Assembly: GCA_963834445.1 (NCBI GenBank)
Contig: CAWIBU010000002.1
Span: 992,001-1,056,000, forward strand
Length of the DNA stretch: 64,000 bases
Reading direction: 5' to 3'
DNA from: PALSA-350 sp963834445
Lineage (GTDB): Bacteria > Acidobacteriota > Terriglobia > Terriglobales > Acidobacteriaceae
Shown here: piece after piece, positions 33,664-41,389 of the stretch
Layout of the letters: each line of letters starts with the position of its first letter
Position numbering within the stretch: the first letter of the stretch is position 1
Made by a program: the position numbers and the translations under genes
The notes under the pieces: model-generated
Databases searched by the model: none
Seen by the model: only the letters and a program-made list of their open reading frames with translations
What the model was told of the DNA's origin: nothing

Positions 33664-34231
33664 CACTGGTACGTCGGCGCGACGGCTGGCCGCCGTTGGC
33701 CTGGCCTGGATTGCCCTGGCAGCGAGTGTCGCGCTCGCGCAACAGGGCGCGCCCCCACCCGGCGGCCCCAACGATGGTACCGGGCCACCGCCCATGGAAG
33801 GCCGCCGCCCGCCGATGGAGCGCGCGTTTCATCTTGGGCCGCGCGGGCGCTGGTGGAACAATCCCGAGTTTGCGCAGAAACTTGGGCTCACCGCTGACCA
33901 GCAAAAGAAGATGGAGGCGGTGGAAGAGCAGAGCCGCCCGACGCTGATGGATCTGAGCGCCACCGTGCGCAGGGAAGAAATGGCGATGGGGCCGCTGCTG
34001 GCCGTCGATCAGCCGGACGAGGGCAAGATTCTGGCGCAGATCGACCGCGTGGCGCAAGCGCGGGCAGAGTTGGAGAAGGCGAATGCGCGTATGCTGCTCG
34101 GGCTGCGCCGATTGCTGACGCCGGAGCAATGGAAGACTCTGCAGGCGGATGAGCCAAGGGGGGAGTTTGGCGGCCATCATCGTTTCGGACCGATGCAAGC
34201 ACCTGGTGGAAATCCTGGAGCCAATCCTTAA
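33647..34231 (+). CDS. Spy/CpxP-like periplasmic protein (2)
   Basis: A 194-residue exported protein. I chose the TTG at 33647, because AGGGAG lies 8 nt upstream and this gives a clean signal peptide ending near ASVALAQ; an ATG frame begins at 33599. The mature protein has PEFAQKLGLTADQQKKMEAV and LLGLRRLLTPEQWKTLQADE, both LTxxQ motifs of the Spy/CpxP family, in a Pro/Gly-rich and Arg-rich setting. It probably binds unfolded periplasmic proteins or metals and feeds back on the sigma/anti-sigma pair. It closes the operon. Confidence 0.82.
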   Translation: MFKPISTGTSARRLAAVGLAWIALAASVALAQQGAPPPGGPNDGTGPPPMEGRRPPMERAFHLGPRGRWWNNPEFAQKLGLTADQQKKMEAVEEQSRPTLMDLSATVRREEMAMGPLLAVDQPDEGKILAQIDRVAQARAELEKANARMLLGLRRLLTPEQWKTLQADEPRGEFGGHHRFGPMQAPGGNPGANP

Positions 34232-34410
34232 GGCTCTCGGATTTTGAAAATATTCAACCTGAACGCATGCTAAGAGCGGAAGCATTTTGTTGGATACTGT
34301 CTCGGTTTTGTGGGCACAGCCTCCCGAAGCACTGCCAAAGAAAAATAGCCACCCTCGCCTTTGTCGAGTATCCCCCCGCAAGGGTGACTGGCGCGATGGC
34401 TGTTGCGCCC

Positions 34411-34430
34411 CAGTCCCGAAGGGACGACTG
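34411..34430. repeat. REP-like palindrome, AGTCCC...GGGAC family (copy 2)
   Basis: CAGTCCCGAAGGGACGACTG: arms CAGTCCC and GGGACgACTG with one bulged base. Same family as 34477-34496 and 5528-5550. Confidence 0.65.
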
Positions 34431-34476
34431 CCGCTAGCCCACGACGCAGTCCTGGATTGCCATTGCAAGACCAGAG

Positions 34477-34496
34477 CAGTCCCGTAGGGACGGCTG
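34477..34496. repeat. REP-like palindrome, AGTCCC...GGGAC family (copy 3)
   Basis: CAGTCCCGTAGGGACGGCTG: differs from the copy at 34411-34430 at two positions and lies 66 bp from it in the same orientation. Confidence 0.65.
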
Positions 34497-34636
34497 ACGG
34501 TGGGAAGGACGATAGTCCTGTGTTCGCTCAGTTTCTGTTCAGGTTCCAGCGGCCCTCAGGATTGCATCCTGAGGGGTCACGGCCATCCCTTGGGACTTAA
34601 GCTCGCCATCGCGAGGCAGCTCGTACTCTTTAGGCA

Positions 34637-34688
34637 GAGGGTTTCTCCGCAGCCGGTAACATCGTGTGCCCGGTTACAAAACCAAACG
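34637..34688. repeat. Dispersed repeat, copy next to the GH16 gene
   Basis: Begins AGAGGGTTTCTCCGCAGCC and ends in TTACAAAACCAAACG. A longer copy with the same two ends lies at 50399-50484 after the thymidylate kinase gene. The two differ by an internal deletion or insertion. Confidence 0.6.
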
Positions 34689-34695
34689 GAACAGC

Positions 34696-35511
34696 TTACG
34701 GTACAGTCGCTTGCTTCCAGGCGCGCACGTAGTCGATCGAAAACACCGAGGGCAAATCAGCGTCGCGCGGCATACCCCACCAGTCGACCTGGGTTTCCGC
34801 ATCCAGGATCAGCGTTGCCGGGGTGTGCCAGCTGGTATTTGCCAGGCGACGCCGCAGCCGGCCGTCGATATAAAAGTCAAGCCACTCCGGTGTCCAGTGC
34901 AAGCCGTAGATGTGGAACCCGTCGGCGACGTTTGTCTTCAGCGTTGCGGAGCCGATGTCGTTTTGCTTCACCTCGAGGCCATCGGCCCTGAAGACGTGGG
35001 CTGACATGAAAACTCGTTTTGGATCGGCGGGCCGGCTTCCACCCATCTCCGCGACATCGATCTCGTTCCAATCCTTCTCGTCCCGGTTGGCAAACCAAAA
35101 GCCGCTCGAACCTGCGGACCGCATCGCCCTCGCCCTCACCTCAAAGTAGCCGTAGAGCACGGGAGCCACACTCTGCACCGCGCCGGTGGTGTAGTGATCG
35201 ACGGCTTCCTTTTGCAGGGTCACGCGGAGCAGGCCATGCGCCACCGCGACGTTGTGATCGGCGAACAGGGCGGGCGGCCGGCCAGGCCAGCCGGCGATGT
35301 TCGTCCGCCATCTGGTCGTGTCGAGACCGGGACCGGTGAACTCATCACTCAGCGGCGCATAAGGCGTCCAACCACCCTGGTTGCTGGGATCGGAGAAGGG
35401 AAACGGAACCTTAATAGTTCCAGTAGTGGATCGCGTTTGTCCACCGAGTGTGAGAACACAAAAGGAAAGCGCCGCCAGACAAGCTCCGCGTCGTGCTGGA
35501 TGTGGTTTCAC
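34696..35511 (-). CDS. Family 16 glycoside hydrolase (secreted)
   Basis: A 271-residue endo-acting beta-glycanase of family GH16. A signal peptide (about 1-24) precedes the beta-jelly-roll domain. The catalytic motif EIDVAE gives nucleophile Glu150, Asp152 and acid/base Glu155, with the extra residue (beta-bulge) found in agarase, carrageenase and laminarinase branches. Substrate-facing aromatics are frequent (GFWFANRDEKDW, YGLHWTPEWLDFYIDG). It probably trims a beta-1,3/1,4-glucan or galactan. It starts (GTG) 9 bp after the regulator gene on the same strand and lies beside the exopolysaccharide operon, so processing of that polymer is likely but not shown. Confidence 0.92.
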   Translation of the reverse strand: MKPHPARRGACLAALSFCVLTLGGQTRSTTGTIKVPFPFSDPSNQGGWTPYAPLSDEFTGPGLDTTRWRTNIAGWPGRPPALFADHNVAVAHGLLRVTLQKEAVDHYTTGAVQSVAPVLYGYFEVRARAMRSAGSSGFWFANRDEKDWNEIDVAEMGGSRPADPKRVFMSAHVFRADGLEVKQNDIGSATLKTNVADGFHIYGLHWTPEWLDFYIDGRLRRRLANTSWHTPATLILDAETQVDWWGMPRDADLPSVFSIDYVRAWKQATVP

Positions 35512-35520
35512 GTACGGCCT

Positions 35521-36213
35521 CTAGCGGAGGCCCGGAGCCGGCAAGCCGTCAAACTTGTCATGGATGGGCGGCTTGATCTCAGGCAGCTGCAGGGAGTGAC
35601 GGTACGCGTAAATGATGAGGCCGATACGATCTCTGACCTGCAGTTTCGCGTAGATAGAGGTGAGGTGGTGCGCCACGGTTGGTTCTGAGATGCGCAGGGC
35701 AAGTGCGATCGCCCGGCTCTTCAGTCCCTGGCAGGCCATCTGAATGACCTGACGCTCGCGCATCGTCAACTGCTGCAGGCGATCTGCGGATACGGAGGAG
35801 CGGGCGCCGGACAACTCGTGTTCGAGAATGGCTTCAGCGGTCGTCTTACCGATCCAGATCTGGCCGCTGGCCACGGTCAACACGGCCCGCCGAATGTCCG
35901 CAGCCGATTGATCTTTGCCGATAAAGCCGCGCACGCCCGCGCGCAGCGCGTGGCGCCGCACCTCGATGCCATCCGGGATCGCGTAGAGGATGAGCCTGCT
36001 CTTCTTTGCAATGCGCATGGCCGATTCAAGCGAGGTCATCTGCCAGTCAACAATCGCAACACAGCCTGTATTGGCCGCGAGCACCTGTTCAAAGGCCGTC
36101 AATGTGGTTGCTTCGGCAATTACCCGGATGCGCGGATGCTTCTCCATGAAATTGCGAAAACCGGAGAGCACCACGGGCAGAGGATCGGCCAGAATGACTT
36201 GCACTTGCTCCAT
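35521..36213 (-). CDS. LuxR/NarL-type regulator with atypical receiver domain
   Basis: A 230-residue protein with a receiver-like N-domain and a LuxR HTH C-domain (about 150-210: LTMRERQVIQMACQGLKSRA, ISEPTVAHHLTSIYAKLQ). In the receiver the Asp of VDWQMTS and the Lys of GFIGKDQSA are kept, but the first acidic pair is ADP (one Asp only) and the Thr/Ser before the Ala is Tyr (LILYAIP). Normal phosphorylation chemistry is therefore doubtful. No kinase is adjacent. The start ATG at 36211-36213 follows GGGAAG. It is divergent from the exopolysaccharide operon and co-directional with GH16, so it probably controls both. Confidence 0.88.
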   Translation of the reverse strand: MEQVQVILADPLPVVLSGFRNFMEKHPRIRVIAEATTLTAFEQVLAANTGCVAIVDWQMTSLESAMRIAKKSRLILYAIPDGIEVRRHALRAGVRGFIGKDQSAADIRRAVLTVASGQIWIGKTTAEAILEHELSGARSSVSADRLQQLTMRERQVIQMACQGLKSRAIALALRISEPTVAHHLTSIYAKLQVRDRIGLIIYAYRHSLQLPEIKPPIHDKFDGLPAPGLR

Positions 36214-36991
36214 TATCTTCCCTCGTTGGACGATAAATGAAAAGATCCGAAAGCAGAGAGCGATGGTCCACATCCCTGCCACGGATACGCATCACCAGGT
36301 GGTACACAAGACGTCTTGGCTGCCGCGCGACGGCCCATAAATAGGCTCTTGTAACGAATACAAATAACCAAAAAATCATGCCGCGATGCTTAACAAGCCT
36401 GAGGGAGAGGCGCCTGCGGCCGGAGTGGATGTCGAAGCCCACCCTTCTCTGATCTGGTGCGAGCATTGCATGTGACTCACATCAAGTCAATACGTTGTTT
36501 CGCTGTGCGCCATGAAATATTGCGCCACGTTCCCGGCGGGTTGTGCTCAGCCATAGAGCCCTTAACGGGACGCTTTGACCAGCGCAATCACTTGCTTCCT
36601 CCGCTGAGCTTGTATGCCATATACGCATGACCGCATGTAGTGGATTCATGTTGAGTCGAGAAAGCAGGCCCGGGTTACCACGGAGCGCTGGTTCTGTCTG
36701 GGCATACATTACCGAAGCTATGCGGGCGCGTAACCTGGCCGGGGTCGCTGCACCGGTTGCCGGGCGTCAGCGACGGTTGTGAACATTGGGTAAACGGAAG
36801 AAACCGCGGTTTCACTGCAGTTAGAGCTTGCCAGGGGTGGATAGCAAACAATTGCTATAAGAAATAGTGGATGTTGCTATTGTCACTCGGGCAAAAGTTA
36901 GTCAGAGTAACGACACGCACAAGACACCTTAAAACTTTCATCAGACGCTCGATCAAACTGCACTGCTTTAGTGGCGAAAGAGGAAAAGTCG
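36214..36991. other. Long divergent promoter region of the exopolysaccharide locus
   Basis: About 780 gene-free bases between the regulator and the export-protein gene. It includes AT-rich stretches (36360-36380 and 36845-36880, with GCTATAAG near 36853) that could hold the operon promoter, and a long untranslated leader is possible. No RNA gene, riboswitch or clear operator was recognised. Confidence 0.5.
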
Positions 36992-37699
36992 ATGACGGCC
37001 AACAACAGGTTACATGGTCTGGCACTGCTACTTGCGATCGGAACAACCGGGTTCAGTGTAGCCCAGAATGCGGTGCCTGCGGATCCCACTTCTCCCGCAT
37101 CCGCCAATCACGTCAGTCCCAGCGCGCAGTTAGTTCGTCGCGGGGCGCCTTACCGCCTGCGCCAAGGCGATGTTCTCGCCCTCAACTTCCAGTTATGCCC
37201 GGAGTTCAATCAGGATGTTACCGTGCAGCCGGACGGGCAGATCAGCCTGCGAGGGGTGGACGCCGTGAGTGTGGAGGGCCAATCGCTGACGGAAGTGACA
37301 GCCAGCGTGACCCATGCCTATGCCTCTATCATGCGCGAGCCCGTAGTAGCGGTCGCACTCAAGGATTTTGAGAAACCGTTCTTCATTGCTGCCGGTGAAG
37401 TGAACCGGCCAGGCAAGTACGACCTTCGTTCGTCCATGACCATCACCGAAGCGGTGGCCATCGCCGGCGGATTCGACAAAGACGCTAAACATTCCCAGGT
37501 CGTGCTTTTTCGACCGGTGGGCGATGAACACTTTCAATCGCGCGTGATTGACGTGAAAAAGCTGCTGGCAGAACGCGACCTGAATCAGGATCTGCATCTG
37601 CTTCCCGGAGACGTTCTGTACGTACCCAGTAGCAAGATGTCTGTGGTGCGCCCATACCTCCCCAATTCGAATATTTTCTTCAATCCATTTTCGTACTAA
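36992..37699 (+). CDS. Polysaccharide export protein (Wza/OPX-like)
   Basis: A 235-residue periplasmic or outer-membrane export protein. The signal peptide (about 1-25) has no lipobox cysteine. The Poly_export domain follows (YRLRQGDVLALNFQLCPEFN, VTVQPDGQISLRGVDAVSVE), then one SLBB-type unit (FFIAAGEVNRPGKYDLRSSM, TITEAVAIAGGFDKDAKHSQ). It is shorter than E. coli Wza and lacks its C-terminal membrane helix, as in many non-enteric OPX proteins. The ATG at 36992 follows AGAGGAAAAG; an in-frame start 7 codons earlier is less likely. It is the first gene of the exopolysaccharide operon, 12 bp before the chain-length gene. Confidence 0.9.
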   Translation: MTANNRLHGLALLLAIGTTGFSVAQNAVPADPTSPASANHVSPSAQLVRRGAPYRLRQGDVLALNFQLCPEFNQDVTVQPDGQISLRGVDAVSVEGQSLTEVTASVTHAYASIMREPVVAVALKDFEKPFFIAAGEVNRPGKYDLRSSMTITEAVAIAGGFDKDAKHSQVVLFRPVGDEHFQSRVIDVKKLLAERDLNQDLHLLPGDVLYVPSSKMSVVRPYLPNSNIFFNPFSY

Positions 37700-37711
37700 G
37701 GGGAACCGATC

Positions 37712-39202
37712 ATGGCGATTATCAAGAGCAATAACATCCAGATTGAGCCTTTTCGTCCGCTTCCCCTGCCGACGCCAGGGGAACTGGCGGCGGTAATCGT
37801 TCGCCAGCGTTGGGTGGTACTGGGCACAATCGTAGCAGTAGCGATTGCGATGTGGTTTAGCGGCGTGTGGCAGCCCACCTATAGCGCGCAGATGAAGCTG
37901 TTGGTGGTTCGCCAGCGGGTGGACGCGGTCATCTCTCCGGAGGCGACCTCGCCGGTCATTTGGGGGGGAGACCAGGTTAGCGAAGAAGAATTGAACTCCG
38001 AGGTTGAGCTCATCAAGAGCACCGACCTGTTGCGCAAGGTGGTGGTGGCGACCGGCCTTGATCATGATGCCTCGCTTGGCGCGCAAAGCACACCGGAGCG
38101 GGCGATTGCCACCGCTGTCCTGCGGCTGGAAAAGCATTTGAGGGTCGAAGCCATCCGCAAGACGAACATGATCTCCGTACAGTACGAATCGCAGCAGGCC
38201 CAGATGGCGAGCAAGGTGCTGACCGCGTTGGCCGAGGCCTACACCGAGAAGCACAGAGAAGTGCATCGGCCCTCAGGCGAATTCAAGTTCTACGACCAGC
38301 AGGCCACGCAGGCGAAGCAGGCGCTGGTCGCGACACAACAGAAGCTGTTGCAGTTCAATCGGCAAAACGGAGTCGTCGCTCCGCAGACTGAGCGCGATCT
38401 GGATGTGCAGCGTGTGAATGACTTCGGAGCCAGCGCGCGCCAGGCATTTCAGGCCGTTCAGGAAGGCAATGAGCGTATTGAAATATTGCGCAAAGAATTG
38501 GCCTCCATGCAACCGCAGACCCTGGCCGGGGAGCGCACTTCAAGCAATGAATCGCTTCTCGGCCAGATGAAGCAAACCCTCAGCACCCTGCAACTGAAGC
38601 GTACCGAAATGCTGGGACGGTACGCGCCCACCTATCGGCCGATTCAGGACCTGGATGCGCAAATCGCCGAATTGCAGAGTTCCATTTCTAGGGAGATAGC
38701 CAGCCCACTGCATGAGGAAACCAAACAGGCCAACCCAGTCTATCTATGGGCACAGCAGGAGCTGGCCAGAACCCAGGCGGAAGTAGCCACCATGAAGACG
38801 CGGGCGGTGGCCGCCACCAGCATCGCCGCGCAGTACCGCGGACAGGCCCAGGGGTTGAACCAGCAGAGTGTGCTGCAAGAAGACCTGGTGAGAGAAGAAA
38901 AGACACAAGAGGAGAATTACCTGTTGTACCTGCACAAGCGGGAAGAGGCGCGTAGCAGTGACGCGCTCGACAGCCGCGGGATCATGAACGTTGCTGTTGC
39001 CCAACACCCGGTCACCCCTTCTTTCCCGGTAAGAACAATGCAGTATGCAGCCCTGATGACTCTGTTGTTGTGTGTCACGTTTGGCGCTTCGACGGCGTTT
39101 GTAGCCGATTGGATGGCGCCTTCTTTCCGCACGCCGGAGGAAGTGATTCGTTACCTCGATGCCCCTGTATTGGCCTGCTTGCCAAAAGGCGAGGTGTACT
39201 GA
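37712..39202 (+). CDS. Polysaccharide chain-length/co-polymerase protein (Wzz/GumC-like)
   Basis: A 496-residue inner-membrane protein. The first TM is at about 33-52 (RWVVLGTIVAVAIAMWFSGV) and the second at about 445-468 (TMQYAALMTLLLCVTFGAST), enclosing a long periplasmic coiled-coil region (about 170-400) rich in Gln, Glu and Ala. A P-rich segment (HPVTPSFPVRT) precedes TM2, as in the PCP family. It has no fused kinase domain; a separate BY-kinase-like protein follows. It sets polymer length and bridges the synthesis machinery to the export protein. Confidence 0.9.
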   Translation: MAIIKSNNIQIEPFRPLPLPTPGELAAVIVRQRWVVLGTIVAVAIAMWFSGVWQPTYSAQMKLLVVRQRVDAVISPEATSPVIWGGDQVSEEELNSEVELIKSTDLLRKVVVATGLDHDASLGAQSTPERAIATAVLRLEKHLRVEAIRKTNMISVQYESQQAQMASKVLTALAEAYTEKHREVHRPSGEFKFYDQQATQAKQALVATQQKLLQFNRQNGVVAPQTERDLDVQRVNDFGASARQAFQAVQEGNERIEILRKELASMQPQTLAGERTSSNESLLGQMKQTLSTLQLKRTEMLGRYAPTYRPIQDLDAQIAELQSSISREIASPLHEETKQANPVYLWAQQELARTQAEVATMKTRAVAATSIAAQYRGQAQGLNQQSVLQEDLVREEKTQEENYLLYLHKREEARSSDALDSRGIMNVAVAQHPVTPSFPVRTMQYAALMTLLLCVTFGASTAFVADWMAPSFRTPEEVIRYLDAPVLACLPKGEVY

Positions 39203-39344
39203 CTGCGCAGGCGCTGAACGAAAAAGGTTGTTGTCTCCTTAAATCCCCCGACGCGGTACCACACAGTAACGGCTGCGATGGCCGGCTCGCAAAAGGCTAA
39301 AGCACAACAGCGTAATTGAGCCTGGGATTCTGGAGGATTTGGGA

Positions 39345-40079
39345 ATGAGTGCCAAGGAAGATGTGTTCGAACCAATGGACTCCGTACTGCAGAGCTTCAC
39401 CCCGTCGGTAAAGGGTGGCCGCCCGGTTAAGCGCCTGCCGCAAGAAGCCGGAGTGCCGGGGATCGTTGAGGGCGGCCGCGCGCTGGTCAACTACGCGGCC
39501 ACAGATCGGGCTCATGATGAGATGCTGCAGTTGGTGCAGCGCATCTTTCTTGCTCCTGCGTCTGCCATCCCGAAGCGGGTAATGTTTTGTGGGATCGACA
39601 CGCAAAACAGCAGTGCCGTGTGTGCCGCCGTGGGGCGCGTGCTGGCTAAACAGACCGGGTCGACGGTATGCCTGGTCGACGCCAACATTGCCAGCGCGCC
39701 ACTTTCGAAACTTTTTGACCTGGAACGAAAGAACAGCGGTTACGGAAGGTTGGCGCCGTGGCGCGAACACTGCACCTATGTGGGCAAAAATCTTTTCGTC
39801 GCCGGCACCGGCGTTCTCGGGGAGGCCCCTGGGCGCCTTTCTCCCTCAAACGAAATGAGAGACCGTATCCTGGCGCTCTCCAGCACCTTTGAATACCTGC
39901 TGTTCGATGCGCCGGCTGTCAATCGATCGCCGGAGGCCGCGCTTTTGGGCCAGGTAGCCGGCTCCGCCATCCTGGTGCTCGAAGCAAATTCAACCAAAAG
40001 GGTAGACGCACGCAGGGCCAAGGAGAGACTCGAAATGGCCCATATTCAGATTCTGGGCACTGTATTGCATAACTATTAA
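39345..40079 (+). CDS. CpsD/BY-kinase-like protein lacking a Walker A motif
   Basis: A 244-residue protein with the fold order of bacterial tyrosine kinases. MFCGIDTQNSSAVCAAVGRV stands where the P-loop belongs but lacks the GK(S/T). GSTVCLVDANIASAPLSKLF matches Walker A', and FEYLLFDAPAVNRSPEAALL matches Walker B. The C-terminus (LGTVLHNY) has one Tyr instead of a tyrosine cluster. It probably no longer binds ATP normally and may act as a scaffold or regulator of the chain-length protein. The ATG at 39345 follows GGAGG at 8 nt; a TTG two codons earlier is less likely. Confidence 0.8.
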   Translation: MSAKEDVFEPMDSVLQSFTPSVKGGRPVKRLPQEAGVPGIVEGGRALVNYAATDRAHDEMLQLVQRIFLAPASAIPKRVMFCGIDTQNSSAVCAAVGRVLAKQTGSTVCLVDANIASAPLSKLFDLERKNSGYGRLAPWREHCTYVGKNLFVAGTGVLGEAPGRLSPSNEMRDRILALSSTFEYLLFDAPAVNRSPEAALLGQVAGSAILVLEANSTKRVDARRAKERLEMAHIQILGTVLHNY

Positions 40080-40219
40080 TCGAAGCTTCCCCCTCTTTGA
40101 TTCGCGGAGCTGTCGCCCCTTTCCCCCAGGTCGCAGGCTCCACCAACTGACTGAACTGTGTTATGCCGGGCCGCGATCTTAGCTCAGCTCAATGGCCAGA
40201 CGCGCAGGGGGATAGCCGT

Positions 40220-41389
40220 ATGGATGTCTTGTTACTCGCTCCAGTGAATCCTTTCGATGCCCGCGATGGGCACAGGATGGCTGTTGCCAGCGACGTAAGC
40301 GCCGTATTGGATAACCGGCTGAAGCTGGGTGTGATCAGCTTCTTATACAAAGACCAGGCCGCTCCCGCGCACCTGGAACAGCCAGGCCGCTGTGATGCGC
40401 GCTTTTTTCAGGTGCGGGGTGGATCCTTTCCCATTCGTTTCATGCGTGGTCTGTTTGCCCGCGTACCTCCTTCGTCGGAGCGCCTGTATTCGGCTGAGGC
40501 GATGGCCGGCGTCCGCACCGCGTTGCAGGAGTGGAGGCCAAAATACGTCATCGTGGATGACGTTTCGATGGCCGGCTACATTCCTCTGGTGCGCGAGATA
40601 ACGCCAGGCGCAAAGGTAATCCTCAGAACCCATAACGTCATGCAGGATGTTCGCCGGGAACACTTCGCGCAGACGAAAGGCCTTCTAAGATTTCCGGTCG
40701 GATGCGATTACTTTCGCTACGCGGCTTTCGAAGAGTACGCGATGCGCAACTGCGATGCTCACTGGGCGATCTCAGAAGCCGATGCGTCGCGCATGACAGA
40801 CCTATATGGGCGTCGCTCCGGCACCTTGTCTGTGTCTATTCAGCATGAGCGCTACATGCCCATCGGCATCGACCAGGGCGTCAGAAATTTCTTCGTGCAT
40901 ATCGGGACGCTTGATTTTCGCCGGCGCACGGATCTTGCGCTTTTCTTACGCGAGAGCTGGCCGAAGATCCGCGCGGCTGCACCCCGGGCCGTGGTGGATT
41001 TTGTGGGCCAACTGGTGGGCCAGCAAATCGATGCGCCGGGAGCCACCTATTCAGGCCCGGTAAAAGACGATGCCAACGCCTATCGCCGAGGCCGCTTCGC
41101 TCTTAACTTCCAAAACACGACTGGCGGTATCAAGCTCAAGACACTCACGTCGCTGGCTGCAGGCAGAACGCTCGTCAGCACTCCTCGCGGTGTTGAGGGT
41201 TTGCGGCTGGTGCCAGGCGAACACTATTGGGATATGCGGGCATTCCTCTCCGCCGAACATCTGACCGACCTGATTGAAGACCCCGACAGCACCCGCAAGA
41301 TGGGCCAGGCGGGGCGGGAGTGGGTGGTGCAAAACCATTCCCGAGCGGCGATCGCGGCGCAACTCAGCTGCCTGTTGGGGGCCGCATGA
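40220..41389 (+). CDS. Glycosyltransferase, GT-B fold (GT4-like)
   Basis: A 389-residue cytoplasmic glycosyltransferase. The N-domain begins MDVLLLAPVNPFDARDGHRM, typical of GT4-like enzymes, and includes VILRTHNVMQDVRREHF. The C-domain has FVHIGTLDFRRRTDLALFLR and the donor-binding region GGIKLKTLTSLAAGRTLVST followed by GVEGL, similar to family 4 sugar transferases. The donor sugar is unknown. The start at 40220 follows GGGGGA. Its stop overlaps the start of the polymerase gene (ATGA), so the two are coupled. Confidence 0.85.
   Translation: MDVLLLAPVNPFDARDGHRMAVASDVSAVLDNRLKLGVISFLYKDQAAPAHLEQPGRCDARFFQVRGGSFPIRFMRGLFARVPPSSERLYSAEAMAGVRTALQEWRPKYVIVDDVSMAGYIPLVREITPGAKVILRTHNVMQDVRREHFAQTKGLLRFPVGCDYFRYAAFEEYAMRNCDAHWAISEADASRMTDLYGRRSGTLSVSIQHERYMPIGIDQGVRNFFVHIGTLDFRRRTDLALFLRESWPKIRAAAPRAVVDFVGQLVGQQIDAPGATYSGPVKDDANAYRRGRFALNFQNTTGGIKLKTLTSLAAGRTLVSTPRGVEGLRLVPGEHYWDMRAFLSAEHLTDLIEDPDSTRKMGQAGREWVVQNHSRAAIAAQLSCLLGAA

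Larger units (their letters stand above)
34232..34695. other. Repeat-rich intergenic region
   Basis: 464 bases between convergent genes with no credible ORF. It contains two REP-like palindromes, an imperfect one near 34505 (AGGACGATAGTCCT), a palindrome CCTCAGGATTGCATCCTGAGG-like around 34555-34577, and a dispersed repeat next to the GH16 stop. It looks like a collecting site for small repeats and may terminate transcription from both sides. Confidence 0.6.

Noticed and set aside
37193..38266. 357-residue minus-strand frame opposite the export and chain-length genes
   Set aside because: It spans two well-supported genes on the other strand and has no family resemblance.
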